A stretch of DNA of 64,000 nt from NCBI RefSeq assembly GCF_000717335.1, contig NZ_JNYZ01000007.1, forward strand, positions 124,001-188,000, given 5' to 3'. The translations under genes were made by a program, and so were the position numbers. The stretch comes from Amycolatopsis jejuensis (GTDB taxonomy: Bacteria; Actinomycetota; Actinomycetes; Mycobacteriales; Pseudonocardiaceae). The notes under the pieces were generated by a model. The model saw nothing but the letters and a program-made list of their open reading frames with translations. It was not told where the DNA came from and ran no database searches. Positions 26,413 through 34,113 of the stretch are shown one piece after another (the first letter of the stretch is position 1; each line of letters begins with the position of its first letter).

Positions 26413-27354
26413 TCAGAGCTTCCCGGCTTGCTCGTACATCTTCCGCACCGGATCGGTGAACGCGGCGCTCCACATGTCCAGCGTGACCAGGTCCTCGTTC
26501 ATCGTTCCCTTGCTGGTGACGCTGAAGATGGTGCCTTTGCCGGTCGCCGGGTCGAACCCCGTCATCCACGGGCCGCCGCTCGATCCACCGGCCAGGTCGC
26601 AGTCCGTCTTCCACGACGACCGGACCGAGTCGGCGACCAGCGTGGCGGGCCGGGCACACGAAACGAGCGCCTCGCCACCGGCCAGCTTCGACACCGGATA
26701 GCCGAACATCGTGGTGTTCACCGGCGACGGGATCTTGCCGAAGGAAATCTCCTGGGTACCCGCCACGTCCGCGACGTGCCGCCCGCCGACCGGGTCGAGG
26801 GCGAGCACCGCGTCGTCGTCCTCCGAGCTCGACGGCCCCCGATACGTGCCGGGCCAGGCAAAAGCCCGCACCGGGAACACCCCGTACGGCGCCTTCCCCC
26901 GGTCGTAGCCGGGCACGAACACGACGTTGACGATCTTGATCGGCTGGTCGTACCGGTCCAGGCCACCGTCGACACAGTGCCCGGCGGTGAACGCGACGTC
27001 CTTGCTGGAGCTGGGAACCACCGTGGCCGTGCAGGATTGGTCGGCACCCGGCACGGACGTGAAGAACAGCCGCCCGACGCCCGCCGGAACCCGTCCTTCC
27101 CACGGTTTCCCGATTTTCTCGGCCGGAGGCAGTTCGGGCTCCCCCACCCATTGCCGCATCCGCTCCGGCGTCCAGTGCGCGAGCGCCGCCGCCCGATCCG
27201 CCGCGCTGACCCGGGTCACCACCGGGTCCGCGCCCGCCGCAGCCGCCGGAGAGACCACTCCCGCCATCGCGAGCACAACCGCGAACAAAACTGCCAGCAC
27301 AACCGCCACCAGCACCGCGCCGAAGCGGCGCACTTTGATCGTGTCGAAGTCCAT
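26413..27354 (-). CDS. Secreted trypsin-like/glutamyl-endopeptidase-type serine protease
   Basis: 313-residue exported serine peptidase of the S1 clan, closer to V8/glutamyl endopeptidases. A long N-terminal hydrophobic stretch (AVLVAVVLAVLFAVVLAMAG) is signal peptide or anchor. Triad: His in FTAGHCVDGG, Asp in SSEDDDAVLALD, Ser in DLAGGSSGGPWM. Substrate specificity cannot be assigned surely. It is 33 nt downstream of the BlaB-like gene on the same strand and may be co-transcribed with the LysR-BlaB pair. The ATG has no evident ribosome binding site; a GTG seven codons in is another choice. Confidence 0.8.
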   Translation of the reverse strand: MDFDTIKVRRFGAVLVAVVLAVLFAVVLAMAGVVSPAAAAGADPVVTRVSAADRAAALAHWTPERMRQWVGEPELPPAEKIGKPWEGRVPAGVGRLFFTSVPGADQSCTATVVPSSSKDVAFTAGHCVDGGLDRYDQPIKIVNVVFVPGYDRGKAPYGVFPVRAFAWPGTYRGPSSSEDDDAVLALDPVGGRHVADVAGTQEISFGKIPSPVNTTMFGYPVSKLAGGEALVSCARPATLVADSVRSSWKTDCDLAGGSSGGPWMTGFDPATGKGTIFSVTSKGTMNEDLVTLDMWSAAFTDPVRKMYEQAGKL

Positions 27355-27387
27355 ACCGTGAAGACGTCCGGCACCGGCCCGACGTGT

Positions 27388-28305
27388 TCACCTCCTCGGG
27401 TGATCTTGCGCGCGGAGATGGTCCCGCAGCGCCCGCGCCACGCGGGCCATCAGGATTTCCGCCTCCGGCTGAACCGCCGCCGGTACCCGGGATTCGGTGA
27501 GCGCGGCAACCGCGAACGATGGTCCGCCGACGTGGTCCACCACTCCGATTTCATGCCGTAAAATGAGCAATGTCCCCGTTTTCGACGACCATCTCGCGGC
27601 ATCCGAGGCGAAATCCGGAGCCAGCCGCTGCCGTAACAGGTTCTCCCCCATCAACGTCCGGACGCGCGCGGCCACGTCCGGATCGACCTTCGACGGCGTC
27701 CACAACGCGGTGAGCAGATCGGTGAACGCCCGGGCCGACCCAGCGCTCGCCCGCGAAACATCCAGCTGCGGCACCGGATGTCCCTGCCCTTCGGTAACCG
27801 CGCCGATCGCGAGCGAATGCGCGAGATGCACCTCGCCCGCGGAGAACCGCTCCGCTGGCGTGTCGCTCAACTCGCCCACCGGATGCCGTACCGCAATGCC
27901 GGTGATCCCCCAGTCCCGCACCGTCCGCGTGACCTCGGCGGGCGGTGTGAGCGCGAAAAGCGCGTCGGCTGCCGTGCCGTCGCTGATCGCCACTGCCAGG
28001 TACATCAGGTCGTCGACGGCCACCCGCGCCGGATGCCGGAAGCGCGCCAGCCCGGTCGGCCCCGACGTCACCGTGCGGCCGGGCTCGATCTCCACCTGCT
28101 GCGCGCCGTCCAGCTCGCCGCGCCGGATCCGGTCCTGCGTGACCGCCACGAGCGGGACCTTGACCAGCGACGCCGCCGGGAACTCCAGGTCCGGCTCGAT
28201 CCCGATTTCCCGCCCGGTACCGAGGTCTCGGACGAGGAACGACCCGCGCAGCCCGCCTTCGTCGAGTTCGTCGCGAAGCCGCGCGAGCAACGCTTCAGTG
28301 TTCAC
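27388..28305 (-). CDS. blaB: Class A beta-lactamase-fold protein, BlaB-like regulator
   Basis: 305-residue penicillin-recognising-fold protein without signal peptide. It has the three family motifs, SLVK (SxxK), SDG in place of SDN, and KTG (SSKTGTLLILRH), but no clear Glu166 element. This exact set (SxxK/SDG/KTG, no export signal) describes BlaB of Streptomyces cacaoi, a cytoplasmic-side protein needed to induce the beta-lactamase but without beta-lactamase activity. The gene overlaps the end of the LysR gene by 11 nt and lies next to a divergent class A beta-lactamase gene, the same arrangement as in S. cacaoi. A simple serine hydrolase role cannot be excluded. Confidence 0.75.
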   Translation of the reverse strand: MNTEALLARLRDELDEGGLRGSFLVRDLGTGREIGIEPDLEFPAASLVKVPLVAVTQDRIRRGELDGAQQVEIEPGRTVTSGPTGLARFRHPARVAVDDLMYLAVAISDGTAADALFALTPPAEVTRTVRDWGITGIAVRHPVGELSDTPAERFSAGEVHLAHSLAIGAVTEGQGHPVPQLDVSRASAGSARAFTDLLTALWTPSKVDPDVAARVRTLMGENLLRQRLAPDFASDAARWSSKTGTLLILRHEIGVVDHVGGPSFAVAALTESRVPAAVQPEAEILMARVARALRDHLRAQDHPRR

Positions 28306-29179
28306 CGGGCCAGTCTGCCGCACCGAGACAACGCGCGATCCCGGCCTGCAACCGCGTGCGCAGACGGGGAACGTCGTCGCCGAAACCGGCCGCCACGTCG
28401 TACCCGCGAGCCAGCCGCACCCCGCCGACCGGCCGCCAGGACAGGCCGAGCTCCCGCGCCTGATCCGCGGAGCACAGCAGCAGGTCCGCCGACCCGAACA
28501 CACTCGCCGCGGCCGTGGTGAGTGTGGCGGCCAGCTCGACCTGCGCAGGCAACAGCCCCGCCGCATCTCGCGCACGGAATACGCGGTCCCGCACGTGGGG
28601 TACGTCGTCCTCCGGCTGCACCCACACCCGGCGCCTCGGCCCACCCGACCGGCCTGCCCGCAACGTTTCCAGGTACCGCACGTCCTCGTCGGGCTCGGCC
28701 TCGCCCGCCAGCCCGAGCGGCACGGCCCATCCCCCGTCCTCGGGCGGTACCGCGACGAGCGCCGCCCGGACTTCCTGCGTGCGCACCAGTTCCGCCCGCT
28801 CGGCCGGCCCGGCGACGCGGAACTCGAGGAACACCTCCAGCCGCCGCGCCTCCGCCTCGAGCTCTGCGAGGTCGCGGGTGGTGCAGGTGTCCGGAACCGC
28901 CAGCCGCAGCGGACGTCGCCGCGCCCGCTGCGCGTCGTACTCCATTGCTTCGGCAAGGCGGACCAGGCGTTGCGCGGACGGCAGCAGATCGCGGCCGAAC
29001 GGCGTGAGCTGCGCCCGGCGCGTGGAGCGGTCGAACAGCCGCTCGCCCAGATGCCGTTCCAGCGCGGCAATGCGGCGGCTCGCCACCGGTTGCGGGATCC
29101 GCGCGAGCGCCGCACCGGCGGTGAAGCTTCCCGCCTCGCTCACGCTCACGAACGCCCGGCAGCTGCCGATCAAGTCCAC
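28295..29179 (-). CDS. blaA: LysR family regulator of beta-lactamase, BlaA/AmpR-like
   Basis: 294-residue LysR-type activator. HTH at about residues 1-58: VDLIGSCRAFVSVSEAGSFT, then ARIPQPVASRRIAALERHLG. Divergent from the class A beta-lactamase at 29288 and overlapping the BlaB-like gene by 11 nt. This matches blaA of S. cacaoi and, more loosely, ampR. GTG 29179 is preferred over 29185 because TAAACT (29186-29191) stands 6 nt before it, giving a leaderless mRNA; the -10 overlaps the T-N11-A dyad, as expected for autoregulation. Confidence in the role comes from gene order rather than from the effector domain. Confidence 0.82.
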   Translation of the reverse strand: MDLIGSCRAFVSVSEAGSFTAGAALARIPQPVASRRIAALERHLGERLFDRSTRRAQLTPFGRDLLPSAQRLVRLAEAMEYDAQRARRRPLRLAVPDTCTTRDLAELEAEARRLEVFLEFRVAGPAERAELVRTQEVRAALVAVPPEDGGWAVPLGLAGEAEPDEDVRYLETLRAGRSGGPRRRVWVQPEDDVPHVRDRVFRARDAAGLLPAQVELAATLTTAAASVFGSADLLLCSADQARELGLSWRPVGGVRLARGYDVAAGFGDDVPRLRTRLQAGIARCLGAADWPGEH

Positions 29180-29185
29180 GACCAC

Positions 29186-29205
29186 AGTTTATGCCGGAAT
29201 CGCAT
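29186..29205. promoter_or_regulatory. LysR box overlapping the blaA -10
   Basis: ATGC-cggaatc-GCAT (29191-29205) contains a T-N11-A LysR motif and touches the minus-strand -10 box TAAACT (29186-29191). A LysR protein bound here would block its own gene and stand 83 nt before the beta-lactamase start, a normal place for activation. Confidence 0.55.
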
Positions 29206-29287
29206 CGGATCGCACAGAAGTGTCTTGGACAGCATGAGCGGCTGATCGGCACGCTTTCCGGAGATGATCGACCCGGAGGGAGATCCC

Positions 29288-30157
29288 GTGTTCCGCAGGC
29301 TGTCACTGGCCTTGCTCACCCTGGCTGCACTCACCTCGTGTGCAACACCAGCAACACCGACAACACCAGCCCCGGCTGCTACTGTCACACAGCCGGATTT
29401 CGCCGCCCTGGAAAAGACTTTCGGCGCCCGGCTCGGCGTTTACGCCATCGACACCGGCACTGGCCGCGAAATCGCTTACCACGCAGATGACCGTTTTGCC
29501 TACGCCTCCACCCACAAGGTGTTCACCGCGGCAGCCATCCTGCACCGCGGGGACGATTTGCACCGGATGATCACGGTTCGGTCAAGCGATCTCGTGCCCT
29601 ACTCGCCGATCACGGAAAAGCATCTCGATACGGGGATGTCGTTACAGAGCGTGCTCGATGCTGCGTTGCGCTACAGCGACAACACTGCAGGTAACCTCAT
29701 GTTTCGCGAGATCGGCGGCCCCGAAGGGCTGACAGCCGACCTCCACCGATCGGGCGATACGGTCACTCACGTGGACCGCATCGAGCCCGCACTCAACGAC
29801 ACCGCCCCCGGCGATATCCGGGACACGACAACGCCTCGTGCCTGGGCGGCCGACCTGCGTGCCGCGGTGCTCGGGTCCGCGCTCGGCCCGGACCGGCAAG
29901 CCGTGCTCACCGGCATGATGCGAGCCAGCACGACCGGCGGGAACCTGATCCGCGCCGGGGTTCCGGACGGCTGGCAGGTCGCCGACAAGACCGGTACCGC
30001 CGATTACGCCACGCGCAACGACATTGCCGTGGTCTGGCCGCCGAACCGGGCACCGATCGTGCTCGCGGTCCTGTCGGATCGCCCGCAGAAAGACGCGAAG
30101 GCCGACGACAAACTGATCGCGCAGGCTACCGCCGCGGTCGTGAAAGTGTTGCCGTGA
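29288..30157 (+). CDS. bla: Class A beta-lactamase (lipoprotein)
   Basis: 289-residue class A serine beta-lactamase that hydrolyses penicillins and related drugs outside the membrane. All catalytic motifs are present: STHK (Ser70, Lys73), YSDN (SDN loop), RIEPALND (Glu166 omega loop) and DKTGTADY (KTG). The N-terminus has a lipobox, AALTSC with Cys18, so it is likely lipid-anchored, then a short Thr/Pro linker. GTG 29288 follows GGAGGGAG at 5 nt; ATG 29264 upstream lacks one. It is divergent from the LysR gene and its TGA overlaps the GTG of an M15 peptidase gene by 4 nt. Amycolatopsis strains commonly carry such enzymes. Confidence 0.93.
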   Translation: MFRRLSLALLTLAALTSCATPATPTTPAPAATVTQPDFAALEKTFGARLGVYAIDTGTGREIAYHADDRFAYASTHKVFTAAAILHRGDDLHRMITVRSSDLVPYSPITEKHLDTGMSLQSVLDAALRYSDNTAGNLMFREIGGPEGLTADLHRSGDTVTHVDRIEPALNDTAPGDIRDTTTPRAWAADLRAAVLGSALGPDRQAVLTGMMRASTTGGNLIRAGVPDGWQVADKTGTADYATRNDIAVVWPPNRAPIVLAVLSDRPQKDAKADDKLIAQATAAVVKVLP

Positions 30158-30675
30158 TCGGAATCTACCGGGTGGTCACCCACGTGCTCGCGGTACTTCT
30201 CGTGCCCGTCGCGTGGGTGGTCGCGCGGGGCCGGGCCCGGCACGTCGCGTGCCAGTGGGCGCTGGGCGCCCGCTACCCGGCCGAAAAACTCGCCGGCCTC
30301 ACCCCCGGCACGTACGCCGCGTTCACCGCAGCCCGCACCGAAGCCTTGTGGCAGCACGGAATTCTCCTCGGGCTGACGTCGGGGCACCGCGATGCCGCGC
30401 GGCAGGCGGAGCTGTTCGACGACGAGGTCCGCCGGACCGGCTCGATCGAGGCCGCATTGCAGCGCACGTTGCCACCGGCGGAATCCCAGCACGTCCAAGG
30501 CATCGCGATGGATGTGCGTCCGCTCGAAGGCGCGCAGTGGCTGGAAGTCCACGGTGGACGGTTCGGCCTGTATCGCGTGTACGACAACGAATGGTGGCAC
30601 TTCGAGTACCACCCCGGCGGTCCGCCGCAACGGCTGCCGCATCCCGGGTTCACCGCAACTCGCGCCGCCAGCTGA
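30154..30675 (+). CDS. M15-family D,D-/L,D-peptidase (VanY-like), membrane-anchored
   Basis: 173-residue metallopeptidase with one N-terminal membrane helix (IYRVVTHVLAVLLVPVAWVV). M15 motifs are complete: SGHRDAARQAELF, the zinc ligands in SQHVQGIAMDV (SxHxxGxAxD) and EWWHFEYH (ExxH). Such enzymes cut D-Ala-D-Ala or cross-links of peptidoglycan using zinc, so beta-lactams do not block them. The start overlaps the stop of the beta-lactamase gene by 4 nt, so both are made together; this suggests a second layer of beta-lactam tolerance or cell-wall signal processing. The link is inference from the operon. Confidence 0.85.
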   Translation: MIGIYRVVTHVLAVLLVPVAWVVARGRARHVACQWALGARYPAEKLAGLTPGTYAAFTAARTEALWQHGILLGLTSGHRDAARQAELFDDEVRRTGSIEAALQRTLPPAESQHVQGIAMDVRPLEGAQWLEVHGGRFGLYRVYDNEWWHFEYHPGGPPQRLPHPGFTATRAAS

Positions 30676-30754
30676 ACGCCGCTGGCGAAAACCCGGTGGT
30701 ACCTGGCCGGACAGCCGCTGTCACCCCGATTCGCACGGGATTACGTTCAGCGCC

Positions 30755-31174
30755 ATGATCGTCATTTCCGCCATCCTCATCGGACTGGCCTACTGCGCGC
30801 TCCAATCATTGCTGAAGGAACCGGCGCGCCGGAAGTTCAACGCTGTCATGGTCGCCGGAGCCGGCGCCGCCTACCTCAGCGGCGGCGCACTCGGCGGCTG
30901 GGAGTTCGTTTTCACCGCAGCCGTCACATATTGCGCGTACCGCGGGCTCGATTCCTATACCTGGATCGGGATTGCGTGGCTGCTGCACACCGCGTGGGAC
31001 ATCGTGCACCACCTGCGGGGCGCACCGATCATCCCGTTCGCGCACACTTCCTCGCTCGGCTGCGCGATCTGCGACCCGGTGATCGCGGTGTGGTGCCTCG
31101 GCGGCGGACCGTCGGTGCGCGCAGCGGTAAGCACCGTACTGGCCCGGCTGCGTCCCGCGCGCAAGCCCGCCTAA
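30755..31174 (+). CDS. DUF6010-like integral membrane protein
   Basis: 139-residue membrane protein with four to five predicted helices (MIVISAILIGLAYCALQSLL at the start). Histidines and aspartates cluster in WLLHTAWDIVHHLRG and AHTSSLGCAICDPV, a pattern seen in DUF6010-type proteins; function unknown. TACGTT at 7 nt before the ATG suggests a leaderless message with its own promoter, separate from the beta-lactamase operon. The real start at 30755 is supported by this box; the frame is open far upstream, overlapping the M15 gene. Confidence 0.65.
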   Translation: MIVISAILIGLAYCALQSLLKEPARRKFNAVMVAGAGAAYLSGGALGGWEFVFTAAVTYCAYRGLDSYTWIGIAWLLHTAWDIVHHLRGAPIIPFAHTSSLGCAICDPVIAVWCLGGGPSVRAAVSTVLARLRPARKPA

Positions 31175-31216
31175 GGTGGCGTGGCACGACTTTCCGCCAC
31201 GACAAGGGGACCTCGC

Positions 31217-31576
31217 ATGCCGCTCCGAGTGCTGTTCTGCATCGGCGTCAACCAGAATTTCTTCGACCTTCCGCGCGACGGCATCGCGACCGCCGACGTC
31301 TGGCAGGCGTTCCTGTCGATGATCGAGCAGCTCAAAGCCCTCCCGGGCGTCACGTACCTCGCCGACATCGACGACGACTCGCACATGGTCGGCCCGTCCG
31401 ACGGCTGGCCGTGGACCTGTTACATCCTCGCCGACGTCGACACGCAGGAGACCGTGAAGGCCGCGTGCAACCTCTTCCGCACGACACCGATCGGCGATAC
31501 CGCGAAGCTGTGGAAGTTCGCGAAGGTCGAGGCGCGTATCGGACGTCCGCTGACAATCCGCGACGACGTCCGATGA
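31217..31576 (+). CDS. IacB-like protein
   Basis: 119-residue soluble protein, PLRVLFCIGVNQNFFDLPRD at the start, with a GVTYLADIDDD segment and MVGPSDGWPWTCYILADVD in the middle. The order and Trp/Asp-rich core are like IacB, an uncharacterised protein of indole-3-acetate degradation clusters; I recall this by pattern, so moderate confidence. It overlaps the SDR gene by 4 nt, and SDRs also occur in iac clusters. No iacA, iacC or iacD gene is nearby, so it is at best a satellite of such a pathway or a different use of the fold. AAGGGGA lies before the ATG. Confidence 0.5.
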   Translation: MPLRVLFCIGVNQNFFDLPRDGIATADVWQAFLSMIEQLKALPGVTYLADIDDDSHMVGPSDGWPWTCYILADVDTQETVKAACNLFRTTPIGDTAKLWKFAKVEARIGRPLTIRDDVR

Positions 31577-32304
31577 ACGCACCGGTCGCCGTCGTCACCG
31601 GCGGCGCACGCGGGCTCGGCGAAGCCATCGTGCGCCGCCTGCACGCCGACGGATACCGGATCGCGATCGCCGACGTCCATCCCGCGCCGGACCTCGTGTC
31701 CGAACTGGACGGAACCGGCGCCACCGTGCGGGAATTCGCCGTCGACGTGCGGGAAAGGACCGAGCTGGAACGGCTTCGCGATGCCGTGGTAGCCGAATTC
31801 GGCGACGTGCAGGTGCTGGTCAACAACGCCGCACGGACGCAGGCGAAGCCGCTTTTCGAGATCACGCCAGAAGAACTGGACGATGTGCTCGCGGTGAACG
31901 TGGGCGGAACTTTTGCCGCGTGCCAGGTGTTCGGCGAGTACCTGGCCGGTCGCGGGTACGGGCGGATCGTGAACATGGCGTCGCTCGCCGGGCAAAATGG
32001 CGGTACCACCACCGGCGGCCACTACGCCGCGTCGAAAGGCGCAATCATCACTGTCACCAAGGTTTTCGCGCGTGAACTGGCCGCGCGAGGGGTGACGGTG
32101 AACGCGGTTTCGCCTGGCCCGCAGGACAGCCCGGCGGTACGCGAGATCGTCGGCGACACCGAGGCACTCGCCGCCGCGATCCCGGTCGGACGGCTCGGCG
32201 ACCCGGGGTTCGTCGCGCGCATGGTGGCGCTGCTGGCCTCGCCCGAAGCGGCTTCGGTGACCGGAGCCTGCTGGGATGCCAACGGTGGTCTGTACCTCCG
32301 GTAA
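31573..32304 (+). CDS. SDR family NAD(P)-dependent oxidoreductase
   Basis: 243-residue classical short-chain dehydrogenase of the FabG/IacE type. Motifs: VTGGARGLGEA (nucleotide), LVNNAAR (NNAG-like), the active-site Ser in NMASLAG and YAASKGA (Tyr, Lys). The C-terminus ends in TGACWDANGGLYLR. ATGA overlap with the IacB-like gene shows one operon. Substrate is unknown; an oxidoreductase of aromatic or acyl compounds is likely. No obvious terminator follows. Confidence 0.88.
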   Translation: MNAPVAVVTGGARGLGEAIVRRLHADGYRIAIADVHPAPDLVSELDGTGATVREFAVDVRERTELERLRDAVVAEFGDVQVLVNNAARTQAKPLFEITPEELDDVLAVNVGGTFAACQVFGEYLAGRGYGRIVNMASLAGQNGGTTTGGHYAASKGAIITVTKVFARELAARGVTVNAVSPGPQDSPAVREIVGDTEALAAAIPVGRLGDPGFVARMVALLASPEAASVTGACWDANGGLYLR

Positions 32305-32407
32305 CGAGCGCGTGACAAAGATCAGGCGACCGTAACGAATCACGGAAAGCGGCGATAACCGGACGTGCCCGGGGTGGTCCCGGGCCCCGTCCGAACGGAA
32401 TCCCCGC

Positions 32408-33184
32408 ATGATTCGCCCGGTTCTGAACCGCGTCCCGAACCCAGTCCTGCGCCGTGCCGCCGTCGTCGCCGCGACCGCCGCCGCACTCGTGTGCACCGCC
32501 TGCTCCGGGTCCACCGGCGGTGCCGCCCAGCCGGTCGGCAGCCCGGCCGCCGGCTCGTCGTCGGCCGCGGCGCCGAAGGCGGCCCCGCTCGAAGCGGCGA
32601 AGGCCGGGCAGGCGCTCGCCGACGCCGCCAAGAAGGCGTCCGCGGTCCACGTGAAGGGCGCGATGACCGAGAGCGGCGGCGCGGTGAAGCTCGACCTGCA
32701 GCTCAACAAGGACAGCGCGAGCGGCTCGGTCGAGAAGGACGGCATCACGGTGCCGGTGCTGCGGTCCGGCGAAAAGTACTACTTCAGGTTCAGCAGCTCG
32801 CTGGTGAAGGAGGCGGGGATTCCGGAAGGTTCGGAGGTCGCCGCGCAGGTCACGGACAAATGGGTGTCGTCGGAGTCGCAGATCGGCCAGGGCATCGGCG
32901 CGGCGTTCAAGTCCTTCCTGGACTACCGCGGGTTCATCGATTCGATGACCGGCGAGCTGAGCGTGTCCACCTTCTCCGGCGGCGAACCCGCCGACCTGGC
33001 CGGGACCCAGGTGCTGCGCTTCACCAGCACGGACGGGGTCGCGTACCTCGCCGCGTCCGAACCGCACTACCTGCTGCGGATCGAGGCCCCGCAACACGGC
33101 ACGATCGACTTCAGCGGCTGGGACAAGCCGGTCCCGGTGAATGCCCCGGCGCCTGCGGAGATCTACTCGGGCCCCGGCGCGTGA
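32408..33184 (+). CDS. Lipoprotein, LppX/LprG-like fold
   Basis: 258-residue exported lipoprotein. Signal peptide ends in a lipobox with the sequence LVCTAC (Cys near residue 32), followed by a Ser/Gly/Pro-rich spacer. The mature part starts with AAKAGQALADAAKKASAVHV and continues in long strands (AVKLDLQLNKDSASGSVEKD, KYYFRFSSSL), the pattern of LppX/LprAFG-type lipid-binding lipoproteins that form a half-barrel. Ligand and role unknown. 103 nt of upstream DNA contain no clear promoter. Confidence 0.75.
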   Translation: MIRPVLNRVPNPVLRRAAVVAATAAALVCTACSGSTGGAAQPVGSPAAGSSSAAAPKAAPLEAAKAGQALADAAKKASAVHVKGAMTESGGAVKLDLQLNKDSASGSVEKDGITVPVLRSGEKYYFRFSSSLVKEAGIPEGSEVAAQVTDKWVSSESQIGQGIGAAFKSFLDYRGFIDSMTGELSVSTFSGGEPADLAGTQVLRFTSTDGVAYLAASEPHYLLRIEAPQHGTIDFSGWDKPVPVNAPAPAEIYSGPGA

Positions 33185-33213
33185 CCCGGCCGGGGTGCGG
33201 GTAGTCCCTTCGC

Positions 33214-33429
33214 ATGAGCAGCCGCCTGATCGCCATCGCCGTCGACTGCCGCGACGCCCCCGCGCTCGCCGGGTTCTGGCGGACCGCGCTGGATTACCCG
33301 CACACCGAACCGTGGGAGGACGGCCACGGCACGGGGTACGTCGAACTCAAGGCGCCGGACCGCCCGTCGCTGCTGTTCCAGCCGGTGCCGGAGGGCAACG
33401 AGTTCTGCGTCCTTCCCCGGCGCCGGTGA
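33214..33429 (+). pseudogene. Glyoxalase/VOC protein with internal deletion
   Basis: 71-residue ORF. Residues 1-58 match the first half of an actinobacterial VOC/glyoxalase-like protein (SSRLIAIAVDCRDAPALAGF, ending LLFQPVPEG) and the last residues match its very end (GNEFCVL, normally in DPEGNEFCVL). Intact proteins have about 115-120 residues. The middle, with half of the metal site, is missing, and the join falls on the shared Pro-Glu-Gly word, as from a slip between two short direct repeats. The frame stays open by chance. It is unlikely to fold as the normal enzyme. Confidence 0.6.
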
Positions 33430-33633
33430 CGCACGACTGGCCCGCCAGTGCCACAAAGCGCAACCATGGGCGCCAAGCGGCACTTGCCTGCGATCGTCTT
33501 GGCGTTCGCAGCCATTGCCGCAGCCTTGCTGGCCGCGTCGACGACGGGGTACCTCGGTTGCGGAGCCGGTACCAAGGCTGAAGCGCACCAGCCATCACCG
33601 CTGGCGGCAGCCCGCCTCGCTACGCTTCCGGGC

Positions 33634-34113
33634 GTGTCGGAGACGAACCGGAGGCCCGCGTATCCCGATCTCGGGGTGCTCGCCGGGCGGTTGTTGTTCG
33701 CGGTGCAGCGGGAGCTCTTCGCCGCGCTGGCTGCGGACGGGTTCGCCGACCTGAGCCCCCGGCACGGTGCCGTGCTCGCCTACCTCGGCCCGGACGGCTC
33801 GCGGGCGACCGAGCTCGCGCGGCTGTCCGGGCAGCGCAAGCAGGTGATCGGCGTGGTGGTCGACGAGCTGGAGACCCTCGGCTACGTCGAGCGCCGTCCC
33901 GATCCCGGGGACCGGCGCGCGAAGCTCGTGTGCCCGACTGCCCGCGGGCTGGCCATGATCAGCGCCTCGGGCCGGATACTCGCGGCGCTGGAAGACCGGC
34001 ATGCCGCCCGGGTGGGACACCGCGAGTACGCCGAGTTCAAACGCATCCTCACCGACGTCACCGACCACCAGCGGCGGGCCCCGGTCATCGGCCCCTCTAC
34101 GATCGGCCCGTGA
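33634..34113 (+). CDS. MarR family transcriptional regulator
   Basis: 159-residue MarR protein. Winged helix at about residues 45-105: LSPRHGAVLAYLGPDGSRAT, LSGQRKQVIGVVVDELETLG, then the wing VERRPDPGDRRAKLVCPT. GTG 33634 stands 7 nt after TACGCT (33621-33626), so the message is probably leaderless; an open extension of 62 codons upstream carries a hydrophobic stretch but would not suit a MarR protein and is not used. Its TGA overlaps the GTG of the LexA-like gene by 4 nt, so the two regulators may be read together although lexA also has its own -10. Confidence 0.85.
   Translation: MSETNRRPAYPDLGVLAGRLLFAVQRELFAALAADGFADLSPRHGAVLAYLGPDGSRATELARLSGQRKQVIGVVVDELETLGYVERRPDPGDRRAKLVCPTARGLAMISASGRILAALEDRHAARVGHREYAEFKRILTDVTDHQRRAPVIGPSTIGP

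Noticed and set aside
33448..33633. Possible N-terminal signal or membrane extension of the MarR protein
   Set aside because: The frame is open by chance; a leaderless -10 and a normal MarR start are at 33634, and a MarR regulator would not be exported.
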